From Filosporella fistucella (taxonomy: Eukaryota > Ascomycota > Leotiomycetes > Helotiales), in NCBI GenBank assembly GCA_030077755.1, contig JAQJZZ010000017.1:1674001-1738000 (forward strand): a stretch of 64,000 bases of DNA, given 5' to 3'. The notes under the pieces are model-generated. The model ran no database searches. It had not been told where the DNA came from and saw only the letters and a list, made by a program, of their open reading frames with translations. The translations under genes were made by a program, and so were the position numbers. How positions within the stretch are numbered: position 1 is the stretch's first letter; every line of letters starts with the position of its first letter. Shown here one piece after another: positions 1 through 11,904 of the stretch.

Positions 1-347
1 TCTCTTCGCAGCTTCCCTCCCAAACTCCTCACAATTGTTACATAGCAGCTGCAGGAAGTAGGCAGCCAGGAGTGTGTTCCATGCGATATACTAAGGCATA
101 GCCAATCTTTTGGCCTTGGTAAATACTCCCCCTTCCCGAAAAAAAGTAATGTTTCGGAGTAATGCCGTTATTGGATAATCATATAAAAAAGGTTACGTTG
201 CACAAGAATAGCGGTGAGACCTTTCTATCATTTGGTACGTAGATAATAGTATCCAGCGAGAACCCGAAGTCCTGGCTATGAACGCAATTCTACTACGAAA
301 GTTCCTCTTTGCTCTATACCTATTAAGCACTTGCAAAAGGCAGCAAT
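1..347. other. intergenic, nothing recognised
   Basis: AT-rich DNA upstream of the dynamin relic. No open frame, RNA gene or repeat is recognisable. It may hold the former promoter of the relic. Confidence 0.5.
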
Positions 348-2682
348 ATGGGCGACCTCTCCCAGCGAGCACCCGAGAGTATGGGCAGGTTTTCCGGGAA
401 TCTCGCCGATCCAGTCATGCTAGACAAAATTGATAAACTCTTCGCGTGTAATATTGGGGACTACATCGATTTGCCCCAGATTATCGTCGTTAGAGACCAA
501 TCTAGTAGGAAAAGTTCCGTCTTAAAAGGTCTCACCAACTTGCCGTTTCCACGAGATAGTGGGTTATGCACAAGGTTTGCTACACAAATCACCTTTCGAC
601 GCTCAGCAACTATAAGAACCGCTATATCAATAGTACCTGCGAGAGGATCTAGTGCGGAACACATTAAGCGTGTACGGGCATGGGCAAAAGATATTGAGAC
701 CCTAAATTCTCGTGCCTTTGCAGGTATTATGCACGAGGTAATTAAATTCTATCCTAATTTTTTTCTCCTAGGTAGTGCTAATACCATATAGGTGCATACG
801 GTTATGGGTATATCCAATGAGACTCTAAATCCGAAAACCTTCTCAGACGATGTCTTATGTCTCGAGGTCTGCGGACTAGACGAGGAACACCTCAGCATCA
901 TCAATGTCCCAGGAATATTTAAGAGGACGACGCAGGGAGTAACGAGCAAAACAGATATGGAGATAGTTAAATCCATGATTCAAGGTTACATGGAAAATCC
1001 GAGATCTATTATTCTTACTATCGTTCTAGCAAATGTTAATATCGCAACACAAGAAATCTTGGAGATGGCAGAAGAGGTAAATCCAGAGGGATAGAGAACG
1101 CTCGGGGTCTTAACCAAGCCGAATCTTGTGGATAAGGGCGCGGAAAAGGCCGTGCTAGATCTCATTAAAGGTCGGAGACATAAGTTAGCGCTAGGGTGGC
1201 ACTATATGCGGAACCTTGGACATTAAGAATCACTAGACCCAAAGAGCGACCGACACGCACTCGAGAAGGACTTTTTTTCACGTTATTCGCCTTATAACAC
1301 ATTAGACAAAGATAGAGTTGGAATTCTAGCGCTAAAAATCCGTCTCTAAGAGATCCTTACTACCCACACCCGCCGCGAGTTTCCTAAAGTAAGAAATATC
1401 CCGATTTTTCGAACAGGCTAACTCCTTCCAGGTCAAATTAGAGCTCAATAAAAAGTTGAAAATTTGCAGATCGTTGCTTGATAATCTGGGGGAGAGTAGA
1501 GAGACGTCGGCCGACCAATTAAAGTATTTGGTGGGCATTGTAACTCGTTTCCAGGAAATCGCATCCTTGGCATTGGCTACCAAATACTAGGGAGACAACA
1601 TCTTCGAACAACATCCTAGTCTAAAATTAGCAACGCTAATGGTCAACCGTGGTAAGGATTTCGCAAAGATAATAGAAATGTTAGGGCATACCTACGAATT
1701 CGAGGTTAAGGGGACAACAGGCACACCTAAACAAGCCAGAAGCGCTTAAGTCAGCCCGAAACTAGAAGAGAATAAGCCTAAGAAGAACGCAGAGCACCAA
1801 TTCTTCGCGATAAGATCTGTGGAGGACCACGACGACATTGGAGATATTCTCCATACCAATTAGCAACTATTAGTACCCAAACGCCAAGGTATCCTCAGAT
1901 GGCTAACCACGGTCTATCGTGATTCACGTGGATTCGAGCTTAGGACCTTTAATCCATCACTCCTGGCTATCACAATGAGGGAGCAGTCAAAAAATTGGGA
2001 TAGCATCGCCCTGGGATATATCAGTGATGTTGTGACACACGTGCATAATTTTGTCACTCTACTGCTCCATGTCATCTGCCCCGATAAACGCGTTTAGGAT
2101 AGGCTCACCTCTATACTAATAGACGATCTCGTAATTTAATACAAGAAGGCAGTCTCCCAGGTAAAATTCATCTTGCAAGTAAAGCGTGCAAAAAAGCCCA
2201 CGACACACAATCACTACTTTAATGACACATTAGAGAAATGGTAAGTTTTATAGATTTACCTCCATATAGGCATATCCTTATTAATCTCCTTTAGCCGCCA
2301 ATGGCGAATGCAGCAAGACATAGCAGGGAAATCTTTCGACGATTATAGCCACGGCACAATTGTCCGGCTATAGGATATCATAAGTCACCACCCGATGAGT
2401 AATATCGAGCATACAGTTCAGGATATCCACGATATTCTAAAGTCATATTACCAGGTTACATGGAAGCGTGTGGTGGATGTGATCTGCATGCAAGCAGTAG
2501 AGCACTACCTGATCTCTGGGCCAACGACGCCCTTAAAACTCTTTTCACCCGCGCTCATTGGGACTCTAACCCCAGAGCAGCTAGAGGAAATCGCCAGCGA
2601 GGACCCCAGACAGAAACGCAAGCGCGTACAACTGCAAAAGGAAATAGAGGATCTTGAGAAAGGGAGAAAGATTTTGATATAA
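348..2682 (+). pseudogene. dynamin/Mx-like large GTPase, decayed
   Basis: Conceptual reading gives the whole fungal dynamin-like (Mx-type) architecture in order. First comes a GTPase domain with a ruined P-loop (VVRDQSSRKSS where GDQSSGKSS is expected), then switch region NVPGIF (normally DVPGIF) and TKPN (normally TKPD). A middle/stalk region (ALATKY, HPSLKLATLMVNRG, TVYRDSRGFELRTF) and a C-terminal effector domain (EHTVQDIHDILKSYY) ending at 2682 follow. The frame is broken by stops at 789-791 and 1092-1094, further stops near 1588, 1861 and 2096, and small frameshifts around 1330-1500. A vestigial intron (gtaagt..tttag) remains at about 2242-2294. Both P-loop glycines are lost by G-to-A in TpG context, and at least one stop looks like CAG to TAG, a pattern like RIP. 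Live relatives are membrane-remodelling GTPases; this copy cannot be functional. Confidence 0.9.
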
Positions 2683-3182
2683 ACTATATGGGAAAGTGTC
2701 TATTGGAGAAAGCGGCCAGGCGACACAACTTTGAGCGAGAAACGTCGACGATGACCTTCACACCATGTACGGTTATCAAACACATTATATAGAAATTCTG
2801 AGAGCTTGGTTATTGACCTCAAACACCAACAAGTTGATATATCGCCCTTGTTCCTGTAAACGACATTCCGTCATCAGATCTAGCACTTAATGCCACAGCT
2901 GGAACGTCTAGCTCTGGTCAGATCTCTGCTCTAGAGAAGGTGAGGGGTCACCACTTATAGCTTTATTGAACCAGCAAGACCAGGGTGGCTTTGACAAGCA
3001 CCATTGTTCTAAGCATTCTACCCGTATATGAGCTGCTTCAGATAAGTGAATATACTGTGTACACGGCGCGGGTCTCGGCGGGCTATCAACTCCATTTGCA
3101 TGTTCCTATTCAGGTAGCTAATGCTCCCCGTCGTTACCATTCTAAAAATTATTATGCTTCCATCTCCCCCAGCTTGTATTTA
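2683..3182. other. intergenic, nothing recognised
   Basis: About 500 bp 3' of the dynamin relic. Short open frames here show no domain, splice-site or codon signal that I would trust. Confidence 0.5.
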
Positions 3183-3516
3183 TAACTCGAGTTATCCCCT
3201 TAGCTTATCTAGCACATTCCCACGGAGCCACGCCCAATATTCGTCCTCTAGCCACCTCACCACGCCCCAGATTAACATTATTAGGATCAAGATCTCGATA
3301 TGAGTCGACGTGCAACCGGTTAACAGCCGCCAATCATAACCCACAAACGTCCAGCCCAAAAATGGTAGCAACTCCCTCAATCTCGTCCTCAAGATCTCTA
3401 TCACTTCGGCCGAGTGTCCACGCTTTACCAGATATGGCCGGTGGATGAAACCACCACCTGGACTGCAGAATTCGGAGAGCTCAACGTAGAACGATGCTAG
3501 AGAATAGTAGAAAACT
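3183..3516 (-). CDS. possible terminal exon of a membrane protein
   Basis: Reverse-strand reading from a ctctag acceptor near 3499 runs open for about 100 codons to a TAA at about 3183. It contains a basic, amphipathic region and a hydrophobic stretch (HIEILILIMLIWGVVRW) that could be a transmembrane segment near the C terminus. Composition looks protein-like, but I recognise no family and cannot find a convincing upstream exon; the candidate region at 3520-3705 is a low-complexity pyrimidine tract on this strand. It may be a gene relic or chance. Confidence 0.22.
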
Positions 3517-4318
3517 CATTCAAATGGGATGGGAGGCTCTGAGATCACCGAGGCCACCAACCAGCATAACCCATTTCCCCCTTATAAAGAGGCGAGGGAG
3601 AAAGTGGAGACGAAGGAAAAGACCAAGAAGGGGAAGAAGGGGAAGAAGGAGGCGGAGAAGGCCATAAATCAGGGAAGACCTGGAGTAATATCCGGGGGTG
3701 ACCAACAGCTAAAGTACCCACTGCAAGCCGGCATTGGAGTTATATAAAGTCTTAACACCAGCTCAATTCGCATTGAATTTCGATTTTTGGGGATATAACT
3801 TAAGTAAGGGATATTGTTGCAGAAAGAATTTGTACAGTGTGCAAGAGTCTTGGTGACCGTAAATTCATATAACTTAAAGCACCCAGGAGACATTCTATAG
3901 TACACCTCTCAATGTAAAGTAGTACTCGTTCGGTCGCCGCACACAGTAAATTTTTGACTAGACCTTTGGCAACCTGGTAAGAATTGCCGGCGTTTCTAAC
4001 TTCCCGGATGCAACGAGCTTGCCCATAACCGGAGGTGAAATAACAAAGATTTCGAATTGATAAAGGCATACGCTTCCTTTAAGCAATGATATAAGTACTT
4101 TTAGCTTTTCTAGATGGTGAAACTTTTGAGGATCACCTTCGGTAGCAGCCACCCTTACGCACTCCAGCATCACACCCAGCCTTCAGCCCCTGAAGCGGAT
4201 TTTCAAAGCGTATTAAACCGAGGTATTTCTCTTGAATATCTTGCGGCATATTTATGTTCGACGTCTTGTGGATTTAGGCATTTAGGAAGTGGATAACTCT
4301 TTTTCTATTTTTTCAAGG
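3517..4318. other. intergenic with short purine-rich tract
   Basis: Positions 3590-3665 are GA-rich and repetitive on the + strand (units such as aaggggaag), giving a Lys/Glu-rich frame that looks low-complexity rather than genic. The rest is AT-rich with nothing recognised. Confidence 0.4.
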
Positions 4319-4552
4319 TCAGCAACATTCGTAGTCTGGCGTCAGACTTCTCACTATTTCTTCCATTGAGGGGGGAAACGATTCTTGGCTAGAAGAGCTA
4401 TATATAGAAAACCGACCACGCCGAAGTATTATAACAGCGACTTGGACGCCATCCTCTTTACCGAGAATATGGGCCTTGTTAACCAAAGTCTTACTTTTAT
4501 TCCTTATCCTCTCGCTTCGTCGTTTGACAGCATTCAGCAACTCAGGAGACAT
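4319..4552 (-). CDS. minimal MADS-box-like protein
   Basis: A 77-residue single-exon frame from ATG at 4552 to TGA at 4319. Residues about 9-62 match the MADS/SRF fold pattern: a basic start (KRRSERIRNKSKTLVNKA), then a beta-strand region (VQVAVIILRRGRFSIYSS) and a short linker (ESFPPSMEEI). Canonical MADS domains have R-x-T-F-x-K-R at the start; here it is much altered, so DNA binding is uncertain. There is no C-terminal activation region. Family members are dimeric DNA-binding factors. The frame is uninterrupted although the flanks are decayed DNA, so this may be a real orphan gene or a preserved exon. A second MADS-like gene lies at 42.6-43.3 kb. Confidence 0.5.
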   Translation of the reverse strand: MSPELLNAVKRRSERIRNKSKTLVNKAHILGKEDGVQVAVIILRRGRFSIYSSSSQESFPPSMEEIVRSLTPDYECC

Positions 4553-5554
4553 GATATAAAGTCGCTAGGTAAAAAGCTAAAGATTGAGAAGTAGTGTATT
4601 CTTCTAGATACTAGTCTTGAAGCGCCTTTTAACTTTATATCTCCATACTAGACATCCTTTAGAGATGTAAGCTCTGATGGTATCTAAACTTTTAGACATA
4701 GCTTAATTAAGAAAAAAATTGCTAAAGTGGCGTCAGCCTATTAAGGCTAGGGGACGATGTCTTTTATAGTGGGAGAGTAAATATGCCTACCTCGATTCAC
4801 ACGATTTTGGAAAAGGCGTAAATAGTTACCAACGCAAACAGCATATTACTCGCAAATAGTTTTAGATTAAGACTTGGTCTCTTTTGTCGATCATGCTTAC
4901 CAATGTTCAATTTTGGCAGCGGCATAAAGTACACACAGTTTAATAAGGTAGAATTCAGTAAGACCGGTGTCTATGCTGCATGTGAAGCAAAGGCTAGGAA
5001 CCTTATATTTTGTGCGAGTAAATACTAGACAGCAAAATATCAAATACTACCTATTTGAGGTTCTCTGAAAGTCTCTGCCTTGGATTTCGGTCTTGTTACA
5101 GCAGAAACTTAGATAGATCTAGTTTACTCTGAATATAATATTACCACCTCTAGTTGCGGAGAATGATAGGCCATCTACTATAACTAGGATATGGTGGAAG
5201 GAAGGAAATATTTTTTGAGTACAGGATGTGATCGCAGGAAGAACCAGGAACGTCATCCTTTTACCCCTCCCGGTACTATTCGCGTCTCAATTATTCTACC
5301 AAGTCTGGCTTTACGACACGGTTATGACCTTGCTTCTGTAATGTTATAAACACAGAACCAGGGGCATAAATTCTGTCTACATACAAGATAATCCCCGAAA
5401 CAAGAAAGCCAAGCCAAGATTGACAAAGGAAAGCCTACACTCGTTCTATCTACCACCTGACTATCCCATAATCTCCAGCAAGAGATATACATCGTACCGA
5501 GAATCACATGCTACCCGCTGATTCTCAACCAACACGACCCGCGATATTATATAT
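4553..5554. other. intergenic, nothing recognised
   Basis: One kilobase of AT-rich DNA with only short, compositionally poor frames. No repeat or RNA gene recognised. Confidence 0.45.
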
Positions 5555-6364
5555 TCAACTCAACCTACGCTTGATCTTAATGGCCTCTTTAAGCTCTGCC
5601 TCCTTTTTCAGCCGGTTATGCTCCTTCTTGATTTTCCCTAGTCCCCATATATCAAAGATCAACAGTAGTACTATCATGATTATGGTAACGCTTCCTGTGA
5701 CCGCTGCCGTGACGATGGCCGTAACCGACCAGAACCCACTCCGAGCCGTGTAAATATTGATGATTGTCGTTATGAAACCAATGGTTGAGTTAGTCAAGCC
5801 AGGCCTTCTGAACCTGTTAGTGACAGCCAGAAAGTAGCTTTATCCGGATAGGACTTACAGAATAATTCGATTTATCATCCAAATGTAATTGCTATACCTG
5901 ATCTTACACAGAAAAAGCATGCCGACCGACGCAACACCACAGCAGAATCCAGCCACCCACAGTAGCGGCAAATTCTGTGCGGCTTTTACAATTACCTTGC
6001 CGGTGTTACCAGCCCCGTCCGAAAGTGCACGAGAATTGCGAATCGATGTGAAAGTCCCTGGCAAGACTAGATATCCAGCAAGTAGCAGCCAAGTGAATAT
6101 ACCGGCTAGGATGTTATGGAGCCTTGGAATTCCATCTAGTTGCAGTAGCATATCGATGTAACGCGTCTGTAACGGTGGGTTGGGGGTGATTGGAGGCTCT
6201 TCCTGGTGCGATGTGTCGTTCTCGGTCGAGGTAGGCATCGTTAGAGCTTTACTTATCGCCCCCTTTGATTTCTTGGGCCGTGGCGGCGGAGGTTGCTGTA
6301 GGCGGAAAGGGTGTGGGGAGTCAGGACGAGAGTGGAAAGATCCTGGCATGGTGCTCATATTCAC
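5555..6364 (-). CDS. predicted four-helix membrane protein (fungal hypothetical)
   Basis: Two exons, complement(5859..6364) and complement(5555..5813), joined across a 45-nt intron (GTAAGT at 5858, CTAACAG acceptor at 5814) that keeps frame and gives 254 residues. The first ~75 residues are Pro/Ser-rich and probably cytosolic. Two hydrophobic segments follow in exon 1 (ILAGIFTWLLLAGYLVLP and LLWVAGFCCGVASVGMLFL) and two in exon 2 (GFITTIINIY and a 20-residue Val/Thr/Ile-rich helix). It ends in a highly charged Lys/Glu tail (KKEHNRLKKEAELKEAIKIK) of possible coiled-coil character. Related-looking proteins of unknown function are common in Pezizomycotina. No catalytic motif is visible. Confidence 0.8.
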
Positions 6365-6680
6365 AGCTGGGGTGAAAAGGAGGTGCGAAAAGTCCTTTAA
6401 TACCTCGATTCTGACTGCTTGAAACTAAAACGCAGAAACCTATTAATTTGGCACCCGCTATTCTAAAGGAGCTTGTTTTGGTATCCTCTACTATTGCATT
6501 ACTCACAAAGCAGGATAAAGGGCCATCCAGAATAAACAGGCGGATCTCGAAAAAGGTGGAAATAACCTTGAACAATATCACCGATTAAGATTCTGCCGTG
6601 CTTTTGCGGGCAGAATACCCAAAATATTTGGAAGGAGATTGATGCTATGGATAACAAAGGTCCAAGGGCAAGGTAGGATG
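6365..6680. other. intergenic
   Basis: About 315 bp between the start of the membrane-protein gene and the stop of the DUF3723 gene, both on the minus strand. It must hold the membrane-protein promoter and the DUF3723 3' end; no motif recognised. Confidence 0.45.
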
Positions 6681-9365
6681 CTAAGAACTTCCATCCACAG
6701 TTTGTATAGCTAAGGTGTTTCGATTGTGTCTAGGAAACTCTATTCCACGCGTCTCCCCATGATCTTCATGCCTCTTACGCTTTAACGCAAGAACCCTCAA
6801 CGCATCTGCATGGAGCGCAGATGCAGATTCCATCATCTCTTTGCTGGTATCAAGGCCATCTTGGGCAACTAGCAATATCGTGTGCGTCCCGTCGTTGAGG
6901 ACCTCTTCGAAACAATCTCGCGGAGCTGTCATTTGTAGTCTTGTGTTGAGAACCCGAAAACCCTTCCTCAGATACTTTTTCGCAAGCCGTTCAACTTCGA
7001 AGGAGTTTGATGGATGGACGGCGAGTGATAGCACCGCTCTCCAGATAGGCTGATCCCAGATTTTGAAGTGGATCTCGACTTTTTCCCGCTCGAATTGGTC
7101 CTGCTCCATCCTCTCCCGCTCTAGCCTCTCTCGTTTTGACTTATCCAGCTCTAACCTCTCCCGCTCTAGCCTCCTTTGCAACTCTTGTTCCAGTTCTTGT
7201 TGTCTTTGCTTCTCTTGTTTCAATCTTTCCCACTCCAGCCTCGCCTGTCTCAGGCGCTCCTGGTACACCTTCCGCTCTTCCAAATTTGCCTGCTCCAATC
7301 TTTCCTGCCGCAACCTCTCCTGCTCCAGATGGTCTTGCATCTCCCGCTCTAACCTCTCCTGTGAGCCAGAAGCTTCTCGACGTCGACTTGAATTCTCTGC
7401 GTTATAATAGGACAAAACACTATCCTCGTCTTCCATTTCCTCAACATCCTCTTCCATCACCTGGGGTCGAGTCATGCTCCATCTTTGCGATCCATGTAAA
7501 TCATCAGGAATTGTTTCGGGCGTACCTCCTACGCTCTGACAAGAAGCTTGTGGCGAATCAGCAATAGAGGAACTTGCGGTGGTCGCCACTCCAGACGGCT
7601 GACCGAAGAATGCAAGGTACACAGATCTGCGGACAAAAAAGTGCGTTATGCCCTTGCCCCGGTGCTGTCGTTCAGCGTGCAGATGATCGAGAAACAAGAA
7701 GTCGCAAGTTTCGTCAAACGCTCTATCACGTGGAATCCCACTTCTGTCACGCGGCCCAACACCAGATCCAGATGTGACAAGATCCGGCCGCGATTGGGGG
7801 GGATCTCGTGTAGCTCCCGTGATTGGATGCTTCTTCAAAGCAGTGATCTCAGGGGACTCAAACCCTAACTCACTTGCAAGATCGGCAAAGCGACGCAACA
7901 CGGCAGGGTCTGCGTGTGCTCTCGGCTTCTTCACAAGGTTCTGTCTTTCAGGCTTCTTCGGCATAGAATGGTAGAAGCGCATGGCGAAGGCGAACAGTTG
8001 TCGAACCCCATAATCAATTTGGTCCCCGTGAGTCCCCCGCCTACGTCTGAAAGCACCTTCTGCTACCTGAACTTTCAACTGACCCTCCTCCTGGTTGACC
8101 CCGGTGAACCTTCGCTGAAGAGCTTCGATGATAGTTTTCCCTTTTGGCAGTGTTGTTAATCGCCTTACGGAATTGACAAGGCGCTCTAGATATAGAAGGT
8201 CTCGGAAGAACGTGGAGAGGGACGGCACCAGACCCTCAAATATCTTCAGCCGGCTCCAAATATCGTCACGTTCTTGAGCGGTAAACGCACTGAATATCTT
8301 GCCCCCCAGCACTTGCTCCCCAAGATCCTTTGCATCTTCCGTCGATGCTCGCGGCGCTTTGAGCTCTACCGCCGTCACCGTAGCGGAATCAATCCTCCGC
8401 ATGGCATTCTTGTCCCCCCTAACCAGATCCGAGTAAAATTTCTTAATGTGACCAAGGTAGTTCAAGATTGGCTACGTGTAAGGTTAGCTCGTCTTAAGGA
8501 ATTATCTTCTTCCTTACCTCACGGCACCTCATAGCCACTATCTTGTGTAGTGTAGTTAACCTCATTCCATTGTCCCAGAGGCCGTAAATAGCCAGCAAAT
8601 CATCGAAGGCTTCGGTCAACTCCTCATCGTGCAAAAGGGTTTGCAGATATTTTGCTCTGTTCCCCGCCAAACGAGCTTCCCATCGGCCCTTGAAGCTGAG
8701 GTGGTGCTCATATTGACGGATTTTGCGATAGATCTCGCCATCGCTAGGCTTCTCCTCGTTGGAGTATTCCTCGATCAGGTACGTTTCTAGTTCGGCGTCG
8801 AGGTCTGGCGACGGGGTCGTGGTTAGCTTATACCTCGTCAGACTACCTGGAGCTCACCTGAGAGATAGAGATCGACTATCCACCACTTGTCTGTTGGCGA
8901 GAGGAATTCTCGTGCGGCTTCGATCCTGTGTAGTCCGTGGAGATAGTCAAGCTTGAAGCCATGGGGGAAGACGAGCTTTGGAAATCCGCCGGGCTGCTGA
9001 GTCAGCAGTTGGCCTGCAGAAACCTCGGACTTCTTCAACGCAGTTTCAAGGCTTTGTTGATCGATCTTCGCAGGTACATGATTTTGCACTTGTAAAGGAT
9101 GGCACCCTTCTTTGCTAAACACCTCCTTCAGATTTTCTACATGGTTTGCGTCTGGCTCCCTTCGCAAGCCTCGTCCGTCCCAGTAAAGACGAAGCACGTC
9201 CAGACTAACCCAGGCCGCACCCAGGTACTTCAGACGCCTTTCGACGTCAAGTCTGGAGTCTTCAGCTCGGGCTCGGGATTGTCGCATCTTGATGACATGC
9301 AATGGTCTACCTTCGCTGGAATTTCTGAAGAGGGGGGTCAGATGGAGTCTCCTGGGATCGAACAT
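6681..9365 (-). CDS. DUF3723 family protein with coiled-coil arm
   Basis: Three exons, complement(8858..9365), complement(8518..8804) and complement(6681..8471), join in frame across introns of 53 and 46 nt to give 861 residues from ATG at 9365. The first ~270 residues carry the DUF3723 N-terminal pattern, including YLHGLHRIEAAREFL followed by KWWIVDLYLS, which resembles the GxxR core of ParB/sulfiredoxin-type folds. The middle contains LRRFADLASELGFESPEI. A long Glu/Arg/Gln-rich coiled coil (repeats of ERLEQERLRQ type) lies at roughly residues 640-750 before a globular C-terminal end. Function is unknown. The family is recurrent in fungal mobile and accessory DNA, including Starship elements. 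The coding frame is fully intact, unlike the neighbouring relics. Confidence 0.85.
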
Positions 9366-9612
9366 TTATTTTTGTAAAGTGCGGCTCTCAAAGAAGACTC
9401 TCCTAAAAGAAGCATGAGCTCTTCTACTCTAACTGCCTCAACCGGTTCGTGCCTTTAACTACATGGCCGATCCACTTTCAATATAAGGTTACTAAGTTAA
9501 GCATACTAAATAACCGCGGAAACCCCATCTATACCCCCTTCTATCATTGCTCGAAGCTGCTGATTACCTCATTTCCATCATAGTTCACTCCCTCTTCTCC
9601 TCCCTTCCAACA

Positions 9613-10810
9613 ATGGATTCGGCCCCTCGCGACCGCGGCACGAAAATCAACTTTTTCAATGTGCCTGATCCAAGTGAACGTAATCCGCCATCTCTCACAC
9701 CTGTTCGATCCATCCCTCTTACCCCAACTCAGGACCCTACGGCTCTTATTAGCCATGCCGAACCGAGCTCGAAATGGCAGAGGGCATTTCCACCACAAAA
9801 ACACGTTGCTACAAAGCATGACAAAAACACAACGAACAACGCAATTATTTCCGGATCTGTGTATAAAGATCTCGAACTCGTTCAAGCGGCCGAGCGTGGA
9901 GTAAGCGCTCTTGATTCATTAGCCATCAAATACGAGTCGCCATGGAACAGCCTTCGCCGTGATTACGAGTTAAATCTTGATGGATTCGTCGTGATCGCGT
10001 CCGCCCGGACAGAGACCCGTGATTCATTCATCGTGAAACGACTTTATGGTCCTAGTACTGTGGGGAAGGTTCGAATGCTGTTGAGAGTTCGTCACGTTAA
10101 CTTCCTTCGCTTGCTGCAGTGCTTCAACTTTGAAGACTCTCACTACGCGGTATTCGAGCATGTGCCCATCTCGCTCACCCACGTCGTGAAATCTCCTCCT
10201 TATCTCAGGGAATCGGAACTGGCAGTTATCCTCAGACAAGTACGTCTCAATATGTGATATATAGCCCTTCACTGACTAATCTAGATCCTGGAAGGCTTAG
10301 CATATCTGGCAAAATATAATCTGGAACATGGCGCTCTAAGTTGTTCCAACGTCCTTCTTTCCGCTGAAGGGGTGATCAAGATTAGTAAGTGAAACGCAGG
10401 TTCGTTGTGGCTACGCTCACAGAAACATAGCTGGGCAGGAATGCTGCTGCGAGAGAGCCACCGGTGAAACAAATGTGCGGGATATAAGAGCGTTAGGCTA
10501 TATAACCATGGAACTGATGCAAAAATATGCCAATGACGACGGGGCCATTGGCCTAGAGGATTTTGGCCGATATCCTTCTGACGGTGCTGCGGTCGATTTC
10601 CTCGCCATGACTACATCTGCTACTTCGGTAGACAGGCTCCTTCAGGTAAGGATTATATGTCCAATCATTCCGCATGGCATATGTGCTAAAATTTTATAGC
10701 ATAGGCTCTTCCAGAACAGGTGGGAGAAGGAATGTCTCAAGTGGCTGGTGGGAATTGCGTCCACTACCCACATCGGCTTCAAGTATGATGATAAAGACGC
10801 TTCCCTCTGA
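9613..10810 (+). CDS. protein-kinase-like protein, probably catalytically dead
   Basis: Four exons, 9613..10239, 10285..10384, 10431..10645 and 10700..10810, with introns of 45, 46 and 54 nt, join in frame to give 350 residues. Residues ~120-340 read as a kinase fold: VVIA strand, SFIVKRL with the VAIK-type lysine at about 142, FEHV hinge, a helix ending GLAYL, then EHGALSCSNVLL where HRD....N is expected, and TGQE where DFG is expected. The catalytic Asp and the DFG Asp are both missing, so it is probably a pseudokinase. The C-lobe pattern (VRDIRALGYITMELM) is kept. The disordered N-terminal ~110 residues have no recognised domain. A second, differently degraded kinase-like gene lies at 16.2-17.2 kb. 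Confidence 0.75.
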
Positions 10811-11386
10811 TTCGGGTGCATCAAGGGATCACCTTGTGGGGCCTTAGAGGAGTACTCGCAAGGGGATACAAAGTAAATACATGGCGCGAATTTTGCAGCA
10901 GTACACCAAGATCTAAACTAGAGTCCCTCTATAGCTTACCAAGATATCAAGCGATTGATTTGGCATCCACACACTCTACCACCCTGTTCACAAGTGAAGC
11001 CCTGACGAGTTGGGATTATGAAGATGTGTCAGCGGGCCTCTCCACCTCTAAGTCTTTGGATGTTTTGTAGGTGAAGGGTTTCTTGACTGGTGGCACCTGT
11101 AGCCTCTTGTCTCTTGCTGTTTGGTACGGATTCTAGGACCAATTTGGCTGGCTCCGTCGGTATAGTCGGCGTACGGGTGGTCATTCTAGCCTTTCTAAAC
11201 TTTCCAGTAATATCCAATACTTAGACGACGTTTTTAGCCTCAGACTAGTTAATGCTTAATCAGTAAAATCATCTTTTGAAACACATCTCCTCTTCTCTTT
11301 CTTCGGTTACTCCCTGTTTTGGTGAGCCTCCCCTTCGCATTTTTGCACAGGTAACATGCTCTGGAGTAAGTTTTAGGCGTCGACTT
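10811..11386. other. intergenic
   Basis: 3' flank of the kinase-like gene. Short frames at 10816-11070 and 11029-11217 oppose each other without domain support; nothing else recognised. Confidence 0.4.
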
Positions 11387-11482
11387 ACTTGCACAGGCTT
11401 ATACTTGCACAGGCTTATACTTGCACAGGCTTATACTTGCACAGGCTTATACTTGCACAGGCTTATACTTGCACATGCTTAT
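11387..11482. repeat. 16-bp tandem repeat, 6 copies
   Basis: The unit acttgcacaggcttat is repeated six times without spacers; the last copy carries one change (acatg). It lies in non-coding DNA about 420 bp before the 2EXR gene. Confidence 0.97.
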
Positions 11483-11904
11483 AGATGTAGAGGCGATAAC
11501 ATTGTGACATGATGAGATTCTCAGGCAGATTAATTCAGGGCAGTCTCGTTTAAGACTTTCACTCCGTAGGCCACTAGAATCAAAGCTGATCGACCAGGTC
11601 GTCTACCTAGAGGAACTCACTATTACTACAAACACACTTATAGGCACGTGCCAGTTATTCTAAAGTTTGAAATCACAACATTGCCTCCGTGTGCCTCCTC
11701 CACTTACTAGACGTCTTTGGTCCTAATTGACAGCTTCCTAATAGAAAAAAATCCCTGGCATAGCGGCCACTTATAAACGTAATCTACTACAGCGGCCTCT
11801 CAACGACCTCCCACATGTGATTTCACACCCTCTCACTGTAAATCCCTATTCCTAGGTCTTTATCTGTTGCATAGTCTACCATCCTACCCAAACCTCCTCA
11901 GAAT
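11483..11904. other. upstream region of 2EXR gene
   Basis: About 420 bp between the 16-bp array and the 2EXR start codon. It becomes pyrimidine-rich (cctc, ctcc tracts) just before the ATG, as in many fungal promoters. No specific site recognised. Confidence 0.4.
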
